Position numbers and translations under genes: made by a program
The notes under the pieces: model-generated
What the model was told of the DNA's origin: nothing
What the model saw: the letters and a program-made list of their open reading frames with translations, nothing else
Database searches by the model: none
Source: Streptomyces albogriseolus
Lineage (GTDB): Bacteria; Actinomycetota; Actinomycetes; Streptomycetales; Streptomycetaceae
Reading direction: 5' to 3'
NCBI GenBank assembly: GCA_014650475.1
Contig: BMVA01000004.1
Span: 372,001-436,000, forward strand
DNA: 64,000 nt
Shown: positions 38,295 through 46,645 of the stretch, piece after piece
Numbering within the stretch: the first letter of the stretch is position 1
How the letters are laid out: every line of letters starts with the position of its first letter

Positions 38295-38321
38295 AACGAG
38301 ACGGCGCCCCGGTTCCTGACA
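38295..38321 (-). promoter_or_regulatory. Candidate ECF41-type promoter TGTCAGG-N16-CGTT
   Basis: On the minus strand, TGTCAGG and CGTT are separated by 16 bases and end 34 bases upstream of the oxidoreductase start. ECF41 promoters are reported as TGTCACA with CGTC near that spacing. The match is good at -35, weaker at -10; it would make the operon autoregulated. Confidence 0.4.
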
Positions 38322-38757
38322 GCATCCGGGTGTGACGTGGATCACCTGATCGGGGCGGGCGGACGGACCCCGGACGTACGCCCGGGCCCGTTCCGTTCCG
38401 GGCGGTCACGACGGGGCGACGGCCGATCACGGATCGAGAGGACCCGCCCCCGTCGCCACCATCCCTGCGCTCCCCGCCCGACGCCGCGGAAGACCCGGCG
38501 CACCGTCGACTCGTCGCATCCGTACGCTCACTCAGCGCACGGGGCGCGGCACTCGCCCCAGCCCGCACCGGACCGCCACTCCGACGCCACCACTGGGACC
38601 GCGTCCCCTACCGTCCCAGGGCAAGACGGTCCGGGCGGTGCTCACAGGGCCGGCCTCCGCGGTCTCGCAACCCCGCTGACCGGCACAACAGGCGTGCCCC
38701 GGGGCCCGGTTGGGGCGTAAGGTCGTATTCCCTGAGGGAACGCGAAAGGGGAGACGC
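38322..38757. other. Gap without a gene
   Basis: About 435 bases between the oxidoreductase promoter and the NACHT-locus start. No coding frame with good bias and no repeat was seen. It must contain the promoter of the plus-strand conflict locus. Confidence 0.45.
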
Positions 38758-39162
38758 GTGGAACCCGTGGCGGCGGACCTTCTTATGGCTCTGGCGAGCG
38801 GGACCGCCGGAGCCGCGGGGCAGAACCTCTGGGAGCGGCTGCGTGCCCTCGTGCAGCGGCCCCCCGACCGGCAGCCCGATGCCGTGCAGGATGACGGCGA
38901 ACCGGAGGTGGGCGCGTTGGTCGGGGCCCTGGACGACGACGCCTCCGACGAGCAGCGAGCCGCCCGGCTGGCGGAGGGTCTCGCCCTGCGTGCCCGCCAG
39001 GACCCCGCGTTCGCCGAGGCCCTCGCCCAATGGCGACGGGAGGCGGAGCAACTGTCCGGCGCGTCGGCCGGCGGCGGCACCCAGCACCAGGAGATCTCCG
39101 GAGGCACCCAGCACAACGTCGTCTTCACCCGCGACGTCCACGGTTCGATCAACCTGGGCTGA
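38758..39162 (+). CDS. Small acidic protein with a C-terminal tag shared with the NACHT ATPase
   Basis: A 134-residue protein. Residues 1-100 are mostly helical and Ala/Glu/Arg-rich (VAADLLMALASGTAGAAGQN ... RLAEGLALRARQDPAFAEAL). Residues 110-134 carry HQEISGGTQHNVVF plus a short end. The next gene begins with almost the same 14 residues. GTG 38758 follows AAGGGGAG; an earlier ATG at 38710 lacks a ribosome site. The stop lies 17 bases before the NACHT start. The helical part could be an effector or adaptor domain and the tag a binding or assembly element. No family is known to me. Confidence 0.7.
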   Translation: MEPVAADLLMALASGTAGAAGQNLWERLRALVQRPPDRQPDAVQDDGEPEVGALVGALDDDASDEQRAARLAEGLALRARQDPAFAEALAQWRREAEQLSGASAGGGTQHQEISGGTQHNVVFTRDVHGSINLG

Positions 39163-39245
39163 CGGAGGAGGAGCGGGGCGTGGCGAGCGGCGGCGACGGC
39201 CTGCACCAGGAGATCTCCGGGGGAACCCAGCGGAACGTCGTCTTC
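39085..39245 (+). repeat. Two 42-base copies encoding the shared HQEISGGTQ.NVVF tag
   Basis: Copies at 39085-39126 and 39204-39245 begin CACCAGGAGATCTCCGG and are nearly identical. The first ends gene one, the second begins gene two, both in frame and on the same strand. Differences fall mainly in third positions and one codon. Confidence 0.85.
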
Positions 39246-42200
39246 GCGCAGGTCGTCGAGAACGTCTCCCTGCACGGGGACGGCGACCTGTACGCGGGGC
39301 ACGGCGTCGGCGCTCCCGGCGACCGCGGTCCCGGTGAGGCCGTCCTGCCGTACGCCGTCGGTCTGCTCGGGGTGTTCCTGCTTCTTTCCCGGCCCGAACT
39401 CCCGCTTCCCGCGCGGCTCGACCCGGGTCCGGTGGTCGGCGGCGGGCTGCTCCTCGTGGGCGCCCTCGGGCTGTCCTGGTGGTCCCGGCTGCGCAGGAAA
39501 TGGGCCCGCCGGCGCCGGGCCGCCTGGCGCACGCGGCGCACCCTCGACCGCGTCGCCGAGGCGCTCGCGGAGAGCCTGGTCGTCCGCTACGACGAGGACG
39601 AACGTCTGAGGCGGCTCAACGATCCGTACCCGCTGGACGTGGCGTGGACGACCCTGACGCCGCAGGCTGAGGACGGCGCCGAGGAGGAACGCCCGTCGGC
39701 GCGCCCCGACCCGCCGGACATCGCCGACTACTACACCGCCCTCCCCACACGTCGCCTGGTCGTCCTCGGCGGCGCCGGCGCCGGCAAGTCCGTGCTCGTC
39801 CTGCGCCTGGCCCACGCCTTGCTGCACCGGCGGGCCCGCGGATCCGGCGACCCGGTGCCGTTGATCGTGTCGCTGGCCTCCTGGGACCCGGACCAGGGGC
39901 TGTTGCTCTGGATGGCGGAACAGCTCGCCGACGCGCACCCGGAGGCATGCACCCTGGTGCGCGACGTCCCCCCGGCGGAGGTCGCCTTCCATCTCCTCCT
40001 CACCGGCAGGGTCCTGCCGATGCTCGACGGTTTCGACGAACTCCCCGAGCACCGGCGGGCCGCCGCCCTCCGCCAGATCGGCGAGACCCTGCGCGGCAGC
40101 CGGCCCTTCGTGCTGGCCGGCCGCGAGCCCGAGTACCGCCGGCATGTCTCCGACCAGCTCGACTTCGAACGCACCGAGATCCGCCTGAGGCCGCTCGGCG
40201 ACGCGACCGTACGGGCGTACCTCAGCCCCGGTCCGGCCCCCACCCGCTGGACACCGGTCCTGGACCGGATCGCCGGCCGCTCCCCCGCCGCGCCGCCCGA
40301 GGTACGGCGGCTTCGACAGGTGCTGTCCGTCCCGCTGATGGTGGGACTGGCCCGGGTCGCGTACGCCCGCGCCGACGCCGATCCCTCGGAGCTGCTCGCG
40401 CCGGATGCGTTCAGGTCCCGCGCCGACATCGAAAGCCATCTGTACGACGCCTTCCTGGACACCGTCTACAGCTCCTCGTACGACATCCAGGCCGCGCACG
40501 GCGGCTGGTCACCGCAGCAGGCGCGCGCCTGGATCGGTTTCCTCGCCGCGCAGATGAAGGCGGAGAACGAACAGGACTTCGCCTGGTGGCGACTGGACCG
40601 GGCCGTGCCCCGGCTCGTCTCCGGGCTCGTCATGGCGCCGGCACTTCTGGTCGGCTGGCTGTCGGTGGCGGGCCTCGCCTTCGGGCTGCCGTGGTGGCGG
40701 CAATGGCTGCCGCTGCCGTCCATGGCCGGGGCGTACGCGATGCTCTGCGGGCTGGCCTTCCTGGCGCAGGCAGCCGCGCCGGCCGCGGGGCGTCATGTGC
40801 CGCCGCGCAGGCTGCACAGGCCCCGGCGGGGGGACCTCCGGGGAGCGTTCGCCCCGTGGCGGGATCGAGGGCTGGCGGTTCTGGCCGCCCTCACGATCGG
40901 CGCCACGGTGACGGCCGTCGTCCGCCGGGACGGCTCGGTGTTTCTCTGCCTGTGGCTCTCCGGCGCAGTGGTGTGGTGGTACGGGCGCCGGGCCCTCAGG
41001 CATGTGTGGCGCGACGCCGATCCGGCCAGGGCGGACAGCCCGGCCGCCCTGCTGCGGACGGACCGGCGCAGCGTGCTCCGCGTGGGCTGGTTCGCCCCGC
41101 TGCGGCTGGGCGGCGACGCGACACCGCTGCGGCATGTGCTCCACCTGCCGCCCATGCTGCTGCTCGCCTGGCAGTCCAATGGAGGCGGCAGGGACGTCGT
41201 CACCGTTCGCGACTGGGTGCTGATGGCCGTCGCGACGCCGGTGTGCTGGCTGCTGTTCGCCTTCGGCTCCTCCGCGTGGGGCGGGTTCACGACGGCCCGC
41301 CTGTACTTCCGGGCCACGGGCCGCCTTCCCTGGCGGCTCCTGCCCTTCCTGGAGGACGCGCATGCCCGCGGGGTGCTGCGGCAGGCCGGCGGCGTCTACC
41401 GGTTCCGGCACATCGAGCTGCGGAACCGTCTTGCCCTCGGGGTGCCGGCCGCGGCGGGCGCGCGGTCCCGGACCGCGCCCGCGCGGGTTCGCCGAGCCCT
41501 GGCCGCGGCGCTCGCCGTCGCGGTCTCGGGCGGGCAACTGGTGGTGGGCTCCGGTGCCGTGGTCGGCGAGCGGGTGCCGGGGCCGGTCCGCTCACTGCCC
41601 AACGCCTGCGCACTGCTCGACGCGGCGGACGTGGCCCGGCTGATGCGGGATCCGGTCCAGGTGGCCGCTGACGACGGTGCCTCGTGCTCGGCGGGAGAGC
41701 AGGCGCCGTTCAGCCGCAACGTGTCCCTCGGCGTCAGCTGGGACCTGCTCGCCGGCGACGGCATCGGCGTCAGCGGAACCGAGTGGGCCCATGCCCGCTA
41801 CGGGCAGCTTCGCGCCGGCGCACCGAACTTCGAAGAAGATGTGCCGGCCCGGGGATTCCACCGGGATCTCAGCGGCCTCGGCCACGAGGCCTACCTGTCC
41901 GTCTGGCGCGGTTCGGGCGGCAGCTCCTACCGTGTCGAGGCGTCGAGGACGGCCAGGGTCGGCGTGCGGGTCGGCAATGCCGTGGTCCAGTTCGACTACA
42001 GCGAGGAATTCGCCTCCTCCGACCGCGTGGCCGACATCGCCCAGATCCTGGTCCGCACGGCGCTCCGCCGGGCCGGTCTCGCCGGGACACGTCCCCGCGA
42101 GGGGGATCCGAAGCCTCTGACCCGGGGCGCCACCGTGCCGGCCGTCGACCGGCCGCTCAGCTCCGTCACCCCGCCGCCGCCCGTGCCCGCCGGGGACAAC

Positions 42201-42743
42201 CGCCTCGCGTACTACAACCGGCGGGCCACCGGTTCGGTGCGGGGCGCGACCTGGCGGGGCGACGAGCGTTCCTACGTCTGGGAGCTGTCCGGCGTCCATT
42301 TCGTCTTCCGCGCGCCCAAGCAGATGGACTGTCAGAGCGCCTCCGGCGGCCCTGGCTCGTACACGTGCACGGCGGTGCCCGACGCCGTCGAGGCCGGGCT
42401 GCTCCCCGACCTGCGCCTGGAGATCAGGAGCGAACTGTGCGGGGCCTACTGCAGCGACCAGGAGACGGCCGCCTTTCTGCGCACCGTCCCCGACAACGCC
42501 ACGACCCCGTGGACGAAGCACAACGAGGCCACCTACCACACGGCCGGCGTGGTGGGTGACGGCCGCTACCGCATGGCCATGAAGCGGTACTGGGCCTGGC
42601 GGTACAAGGACAGCGGGGCCCAGCAGGCTCACCTGATGTGGGCACGCGTCGAGGTTCCGTCCGAGCACCGTGTCCTGGCTCAGAAGATCGTCAACGACAT
42701 GTACGCGCAGACGGGCGCCGACGAGATCGTTCTTGTCGGCTGA
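39180..42743 (+). CDS. Membrane-embedded NACHT-type STAND ATPase with extracytoplasmic C-terminal domain
   Basis: An 1187-residue protein. Order: tag HQEISGGTQRNVVF (9-22); two membrane segments (about 55-100); NACHT NTPase with Walker A GGAGAGKS (197-204), Walker B LPMLDGFDEL (279-288) and arginine element LAGREPEYRR (312-321); helical region to about 475; six or so membrane segments (about 478-700); a last hydrophobic segment (773-790); then some 390 residues with cysteines (LPNACALLDAADVARLM ... MDCQSASGG) that should lie outside the cell. GTG 39180 follows GGAGGAGGAG. NACHT ATPases act as signal switches, several in phage defence. Here the outside domain suggests sensing of an external or envelope signal. 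Confidence 0.85.
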   Translation: MASGGDGLHQEISGGTQRNVVFAQVVENVSLHGDGDLYAGHGVGAPGDRGPGEAVLPYAVGLLGVFLLLSRPELPLPARLDPGPVVGGGLLLVGALGLSWWSRLRRKWARRRRAAWRTRRTLDRVAEALAESLVVRYDEDERLRRLNDPYPLDVAWTTLTPQAEDGAEEERPSARPDPPDIADYYTALPTRRLVVLGGAGAGKSVLVLRLAHALLHRRARGSGDPVPLIVSLASWDPDQGLLLWMAEQLADAHPEACTLVRDVPPAEVAFHLLLTGRVLPMLDGFDELPEHRRAAALRQIGETLRGSRPFVLAGREPEYRRHVSDQLDFERTEIRLRPLGDATVRAYLSPGPAPTRWTPVLDRIAGRSPAAPPEVRRLRQVLSVPLMVGLARVAYARADADPSELLAPDAFRSRADIESHLYDAFLDTVYSSSYDIQAAHGGWSPQQARAWIGFLAAQMKAENEQDFAWWRLDRAVPRLVSGLVMAPALLVGWLSVAGLAFGLPWWRQWLPLPSMAGAYAMLCGLAFLAQAAAPAAGRHVPPRRLHRPRRGDLRGAFAPWRDRGLAVLAALTIGATVTAVVRRDGSVFLCLWLSGAVVWWYGRRALRHVWRDADPARADSPAALLRTDRRSVLRVGWFAPLRLGGDATPLRHVLHLPPMLLLAWQSNGGGRDVVTVRDWVLMAVATPVCWLLFAFGSSAWGGFTTARLYFRATGRLPWRLLPFLEDAHARGVLRQAGGVYRFRHIELRNRLALGVPAAAGARSRTAPARVRRALAAALAVAVSGGQLVVGSGAVVGERVPGPVRSLPNACALLDAADVARLMRDPVQVAADDGASCSAGEQAPFSRNVSLGVSWDLLAGDGIGVSGTEWAHARYGQLRAGAPNFEEDVPARGFHRDLSGLGHEAYLSVWRGSGGSSYRVEASRTARVGVRVGNAVVQFDYSEEFASSDRVADIAQILVRTALRRAGLAGTRPREGDPKPLTRGATVPAVDRPLSSVTPPPPVPAGDNRLAYYNRRATGSVRGATWRGDERSYVWELSGVHFVFRAPKQMDCQSASGGPGSYTCTAVPDAVEAGLLPDLRLEIRSELCGAYCSDQETAAFLRTVPDNATTPWTKHNEATYHTAGVVGDGRYRMAMKRYWAWRYKDSGAQQAHLMWARVEVPSEHRVLAQKIVNDMYAQTGADEIVLVG

Positions 42744-42858
42744 TCCCGCCGGGGTCGGACGGGTCGTCGTCCCTGCGTGACCGGCCTGACCAGCCCCTCG
42801 AACGGGCCCCTGCGGCCTCACGAGCAGCGTTGTCAGTGGGAGCTGCCACCATCGGCGC

Positions 42859-44766
42859 ATGGACGACAACGGGTTCGACTGGGGGACGTTCCTGCGGCGT
42901 TGGCAGGACGAGTGGGTGCCGAGCGAGGACGAGGCGATGGAGCTGGCGGAGGGGGACACGACCCTCGCCGATCTGGCGCTCGCGGCTCCGCCGGCGTCCG
43001 AGGGCGAGGTGGCCGACGCCGAGCGGCGCCTGGGGACCCGGCTGCCGCCGTCCTACCGGGGGTTCCTCCTGGCGAGCAACGGCTGGGCTCTGCGGGACGA
43101 CTCGATCTACCAGCTCGGGGCGGCGCACGAGATCGGCTGGTTCGGGGATCCGTTCTCCATGACGCCGATGTACCGGGAGAGCCTGGACGAGCGGGCGACC
43201 GAGCAGCAGGTGCTGCTCGCCGGGATGTGGGAACGCGCGCTGCAGCTGGAGACCGACTCCGACATGTCCTACGCGCTGCTGGACCCGGGCGACACCGACG
43301 AGGACGGCGAGTGGGCGCTGTACGTCTACAAGGGCTGGAGCGGTGAGTACCCGGCCCGGTATCCGTCGTTCCGGGCCTATATGCAGCGCCGGTACGAGTC
43401 CTTCCACGCCGAACGGGCGCAGCTGCCGGAGTTCGTCAACGACACCACCCGCGCCCGGGACGCCGACGTCGCGCGGGCGCGGGAGGAGGCGCTGAGCGGG
43501 AGGTGGGAGGCCGCCCGGGAGCTGCTGGCCGTCGCACGGCGCTACGGGCGGCCGGGGGCCTGGGGGATGCTGGGGCAGCTCGACGTCCTGGCACAGGGCG
43601 TCGGGCACGCTGGCGCGACCTTCGGGGGGCTCGTCGCCGATCCGCGCTGCACGGACGAGCTGGTGCCCGTGCTGGCCCTGGCCCGGGCGCGGGACAGCCG
43701 CCCCCACCTCGGCGCCCACCGGTTCCCGCTGGGCGTCGAGACCGACGACGGCATCCAGGCGGCCGCCGACGCGATACTCGCCCGGGTGCGCGACGGTTCC
43801 TACCGCTACGCACCGGACGGTGACTTCGGGCGGGCCGTCGCCGAGGCGCGGGAGGCCGCGCGGTGGGGTGACACGGACGGCGCGTGGCGGGTGATCCGTG
43901 CCGCGCTGCCCTCCTGGTCGCCGCCCGCACCGGGCCTGCTGGCGCCGCTCGGCCTGCTGGCCGACCCGGTTCTCGGGCCGGTGGTCACGCGGGAGCGGGG
44001 GCGGGAACTGCTGGCGACGCCCCGGGCCGGACGGACGGGCACGGCGCCCGAGCGGGTGCCGGACCTGGACCCGCCGGGGCTGAGCTGGCTGGCGGAGTCC
44101 CAGCGGTGGAACGCCCCGTTCGGCTCGTACCGGTGTCTGTGGGTGGAGGGCGTGGAGCCGGAGGCGCTGCCGGGTCTGGTCGGGCAGGACGAGGGTGCGG
44201 GCCTGACCGCCCCGCCCGTCCGTCCCGCCGGGTGGTTCCCCCACGACGTCAAGCAGCGGCGGGACGGCGAGGAGCTGTGGGAGGACCGGGCCGTGGTGGC
44301 GGTGGGCCGGACGGGCTCAGGGTGGGCGTTCGGCTTCGATCCGGCCGCGCGGACACGGGGGCCCGGGCGCCTCTTCGTCTCCCCCGCCGCCGAGGCCTCC
44401 CGCGGCGGCGGACGCGCCGTGGTGCTGTGGGTATGCCGTGGGCGCGACGACATGCCAAGGGTCTTCCACCTCTCGGTCGCCGAGCGGGGCGAGGAGCTGT
44501 ACGCGTACACGCTGCGCGGCACGGACGTCGAGCGCTCGGGGGACGTGCCCGCGGCCCTCGACCCGGAGCGGGTGCTGAGCGGGGTCGGCGACGCGGACCG
44601 CGAGCGGCGTCTGCTGGCCGCGGTGGAAGGCGAGTTCGGCCTCTCCCTGCCCCGGCACGCCCTGGCCGAGGGCATCCTGCCGGAGCTGACCACCCGGTCC
44701 TGGAACCGCGCGCCCCGGGAGGGCGAGGTCTTCGCCTACGCCACGGTCACCGTCAGCCCGCGATGA
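42859..44766 (+). CDS. Large SUKH (SMI1/KNR4) family protein
   Basis: A 635-residue soluble protein. Residues about 45-160 hold a SUKH domain: SEGEVADAERRLGTRLPPSYRGFLLASNGW with DMSYALLDPGDTDEDGEWALYVY. The remaining two-thirds is Ala/Arg-rich with repeat-like helices (about 195-360) and a C-terminal domain of unknown type (about 420-635, including GWFPHDVKQRRDGEELWEDR). SUKH proteins often act as immunity proteins against contact-dependent or polymorphic toxins. The gene is in the same orientation 115 bases after the NACHT gene and could belong to that conflict locus. No good ribosome site is seen before ATG 42859. Confidence 0.75.
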   Translation: MDDNGFDWGTFLRRWQDEWVPSEDEAMELAEGDTTLADLALAAPPASEGEVADAERRLGTRLPPSYRGFLLASNGWALRDDSIYQLGAAHEIGWFGDPFSMTPMYRESLDERATEQQVLLAGMWERALQLETDSDMSYALLDPGDTDEDGEWALYVYKGWSGEYPARYPSFRAYMQRRYESFHAERAQLPEFVNDTTRARDADVARAREEALSGRWEAARELLAVARRYGRPGAWGMLGQLDVLAQGVGHAGATFGGLVADPRCTDELVPVLALARARDSRPHLGAHRFPLGVETDDGIQAAADAILARVRDGSYRYAPDGDFGRAVAEAREAARWGDTDGAWRVIRAALPSWSPPAPGLLAPLGLLADPVLGPVVTRERGRELLATPRAGRTGTAPERVPDLDPPGLSWLAESQRWNAPFGSYRCLWVEGVEPEALPGLVGQDEGAGLTAPPVRPAGWFPHDVKQRRDGEELWEDRAVVAVGRTGSGWAFGFDPAARTRGPGRLFVSPAAEASRGGGRAVVLWVCRGRDDMPRVFHLSVAERGEELYAYTLRGTDVERSGDVPAALDPERVLSGVGDADRERRLLAAVEGEFGLSLPRHALAEGILPELTTRSWNRAPREGEVFAYATVTVSPR

Positions 44767-44832
44767 CCCCGGCCGGACAGCCCCGGCCGGGGACAGCTCC
44801 GGCCGGCCGGGGACAGCCCCGGCCGGGGCGGT
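44767..44832. repeat. Short tandem GC-rich repeats between convergent genes
   Basis: Three units of the kind GGGGACAGCCCCGGCCGG, imperfect, each self-complementary in CCGGCCGG. They fill the gap between two convergent genes and may end transcription from both sides. Confidence 0.6.
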
Positions 44833-45342
44833 TCAGGCGGCCTCGTGGATCACCAGCTTGAACTCCGCCAGGACGATCTTGCGGGCCACGCTGTCGTCGT
44901 GGGTGGCGCGTACCGCGAGGGGGACGGACGGGTCGACGAAGATCCCCCAGCTCTTGGTCCAGCACTGCATGCCGGGGCTCGGCGGGCGGTGTTCCGTGGC
45001 CGTGGTGTCGTTGGGGTTGGGGGTGAGTCCGAGGGGGTCGCGGACGAACTGGTCGCGGAGTTCGTCGTAGCCGCCGGCCTCCCACTGGATCATCGCGTAG
45101 AGGGTGCCCCAGCCGGCCACGCTGGGCCATATCAGGCCGGAGCGGGGGTCGTTGTCCCAGTCGGTGATCACATAGCCGTCGGGCTGGTCGACCTGGTGCA
45201 TGGTGAAACGGTCGCTGGACTCGGCGGATCCGAAGGGGAACCGGATGACCGTGTAGGGGGCGTTGGCCGGGATCGTCTGCGGGGTGTCCCGTTTGAGGGA
45301 GCAGACCTGGACTCCTGCGGCGGCCGTCGTGTGAGTGGACAT
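44833..45342 (-). CDS. Hypothetical protein, 169 residues
   Basis: Well-biased coding sequence of unknown family. Features: VQVCSLKRDTPQTIPANAPY near the start, an aromatic central part (YVITDWDNDPRSGLIWPSVAGWGTLYAMIQWE), a conserved-looking CWTKSWGIFVDPSVPLAVRA segment, and a C-terminal beta-like stretch (KIVLAEFKLVIHEAA). No signal peptide or membrane segment. ATG 45342 has only a weak GGGAAG site. The beta-rich pattern recalls small jelly-roll-like proteins but I assign no function. Confidence 0.65.
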   Translation of the reverse strand: MSTHTTAAAGVQVCSLKRDTPQTIPANAPYTVIRFPFGSAESSDRFTMHQVDQPDGYVITDWDNDPRSGLIWPSVAGWGTLYAMIQWEAGGYDELRDQFVRDPLGLTPNPNDTTATEHRPPSPGMQCWTKSWGIFVDPSVPLAVRATHDDSVARKIVLAEFKLVIHEAA

Positions 45343-45504
45343 GGTCCGGTTCTTCCCGGCGTGCGGGCCGGTGAGTCGGGCGCGGGCCGCTTCCGTGCGT
45401 GTTCTCCCGGTGAACTTGCTTTTGCCATACAACCGTTCGAGTTGTTCGGTCGTCTGACATGACGACCGGACCGGTCGCTTGACAAGGAGATCGTCATTTT
45501 TGCG

Positions 45505-46608
45505 TTGCGCAAGACCCTGACCACCACCGCCGTCGCCGGCATGGTCCTCGCCGGCACCGCCGCCTGCGGCACGGTGGAGAACCTGTCCGCCGGACAGAAG
45601 CTGGACAACGCCTTCGACAAGCTCGGTGAGGAGCGCTCGCTCGCCTTCGAGCTGGACCTCGACACCGACGCGGCCTCGCTGAAGGCGCTGGACGCCGAGC
45701 AGTCGGAGCCGGGCGAGGAGATGCCCGCCGAGATCGCCGAGCTGCTCAGCGAGGGGACGATCAGCGTCTCCATGCACTCGAAGAAGCCGATCAAGGACTC
45801 CGGGGAGAAGGACTTCACCGCGATGGCGATGAAGCTCAGCGGTCCGGACGGCGCCCTCCTCGAGTACCGGCTGGTCGGGGACTGGATCTACGCCCGTGTC
45901 GACGCCGCGACGCTCGGCGAGATGTCGGGCAGCCCGCTGCCGCCGGCCAGTGAACTGCCGCCCGAGGCGGGGGCGTTCAAGAAGCTCCTCGAAGGCGGGT
46001 GGATCAAGCTCTCCAAGAAGGAGATGGAGAAGACCGGCAAGAACATGTCCGGGGCGGAGGGCCTCGGCGCCGAGGAGCCGTCCGCGGAGCCCAGCCTCGA
46101 CGCCAAGACGCAGAAGAAGCTGACGGACGCGCTGAAGAAGGCCGTCGCCGAGAACGTCGACCTCACCACCTCCGGCGGTTCGGACGGCACCGAGCACATC
46201 AAGGCGACCGCGCCGTTCCGCACGCTGCTGACCGAGCTGTTCGACGCCCTGAAGCCGCTGCAGAACGACCTGCCGATCGGGGACGAGCTGCCCACCGCCA
46301 AGGACTTCGCGGACGCCCCGAACAAGAAGGTCAGCGCCGACTTCACGCTGAAGAACGGCGAGCTGACCGAGGTGTCCGTCGATCTCGCCAAGCTGGCGGA
46401 GACGGCGAAGGTCAAGAAGTTCGCGCTGGTGCTGCGCGTGAGCGAGGGCGAGAAGCCCGAGGCGCCCGCCGGGGCGACCGAGCTGAACATCGAGGAACTG
46501 ATGACCAGCATGCTCTCCGGCGCCTTCGGCTCGCCCGCCGCCGACGAGATGTCCGGGGACGCCTCGTTCGAGGAGGGGGACCTCGCGGGCGACGTCCAGA
46601 TATGGTGA
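45505..46608 (+). CDS. LppX/LprAFG-like lipoprotein
   Basis: A 367-residue secreted lipoprotein: hydrophobic signal with lipobox GTAACG (lipidated Cys at residue 21 from the TTG start). The mature protein is Lys/Glu-rich (DNAFDKLGEERSLAFELDLD ... YRLVGDWIYARVDAATLGEM) and fits the LppX/LprG-type half-barrel used for lipid or sensor functions in actinobacteria. TTG 45505 is 15 bases from AAGGAG; an in-frame ATT at 45496 is exactly six bases from it, so the true start may be ATT, adding MFA before the listed start. The ligand is unknown. Confidence 0.82.
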   Translation: MRKTLTTTAVAGMVLAGTAACGTVENLSAGQKLDNAFDKLGEERSLAFELDLDTDAASLKALDAEQSEPGEEMPAEIAELLSEGTISVSMHSKKPIKDSGEKDFTAMAMKLSGPDGALLEYRLVGDWIYARVDAATLGEMSGSPLPPASELPPEAGAFKKLLEGGWIKLSKKEMEKTGKNMSGAEGLGAEEPSAEPSLDAKTQKKLTDALKKAVAENVDLTTSGGSDGTEHIKATAPFRTLLTELFDALKPLQNDLPIGDELPTAKDFADAPNKKVSADFTLKNGELTEVSVDLAKLAETAKVKKFALVLRVSEGEKPEAPAGATELNIEELMTSMLSGAFGSPAADEMSGDASFEEGDLAGDVQIW

Positions 46609-46645
46609 CCGGTTCTTTGGGAGGCGGGGCCGGGCCGCCCGGGCC

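Noticed and set aside
39030-39179. Earlier ATG for the NACHT gene
   Set aside because: It lies inside the preceding gene and the added 50 residues are an out-of-frame reading; GTG 39180 has an excellent ribosome site.
44767-44832. CRISPR or larger repeat family
   Set aside because: Only three short imperfect units without spacers; more likely a terminator-like region.
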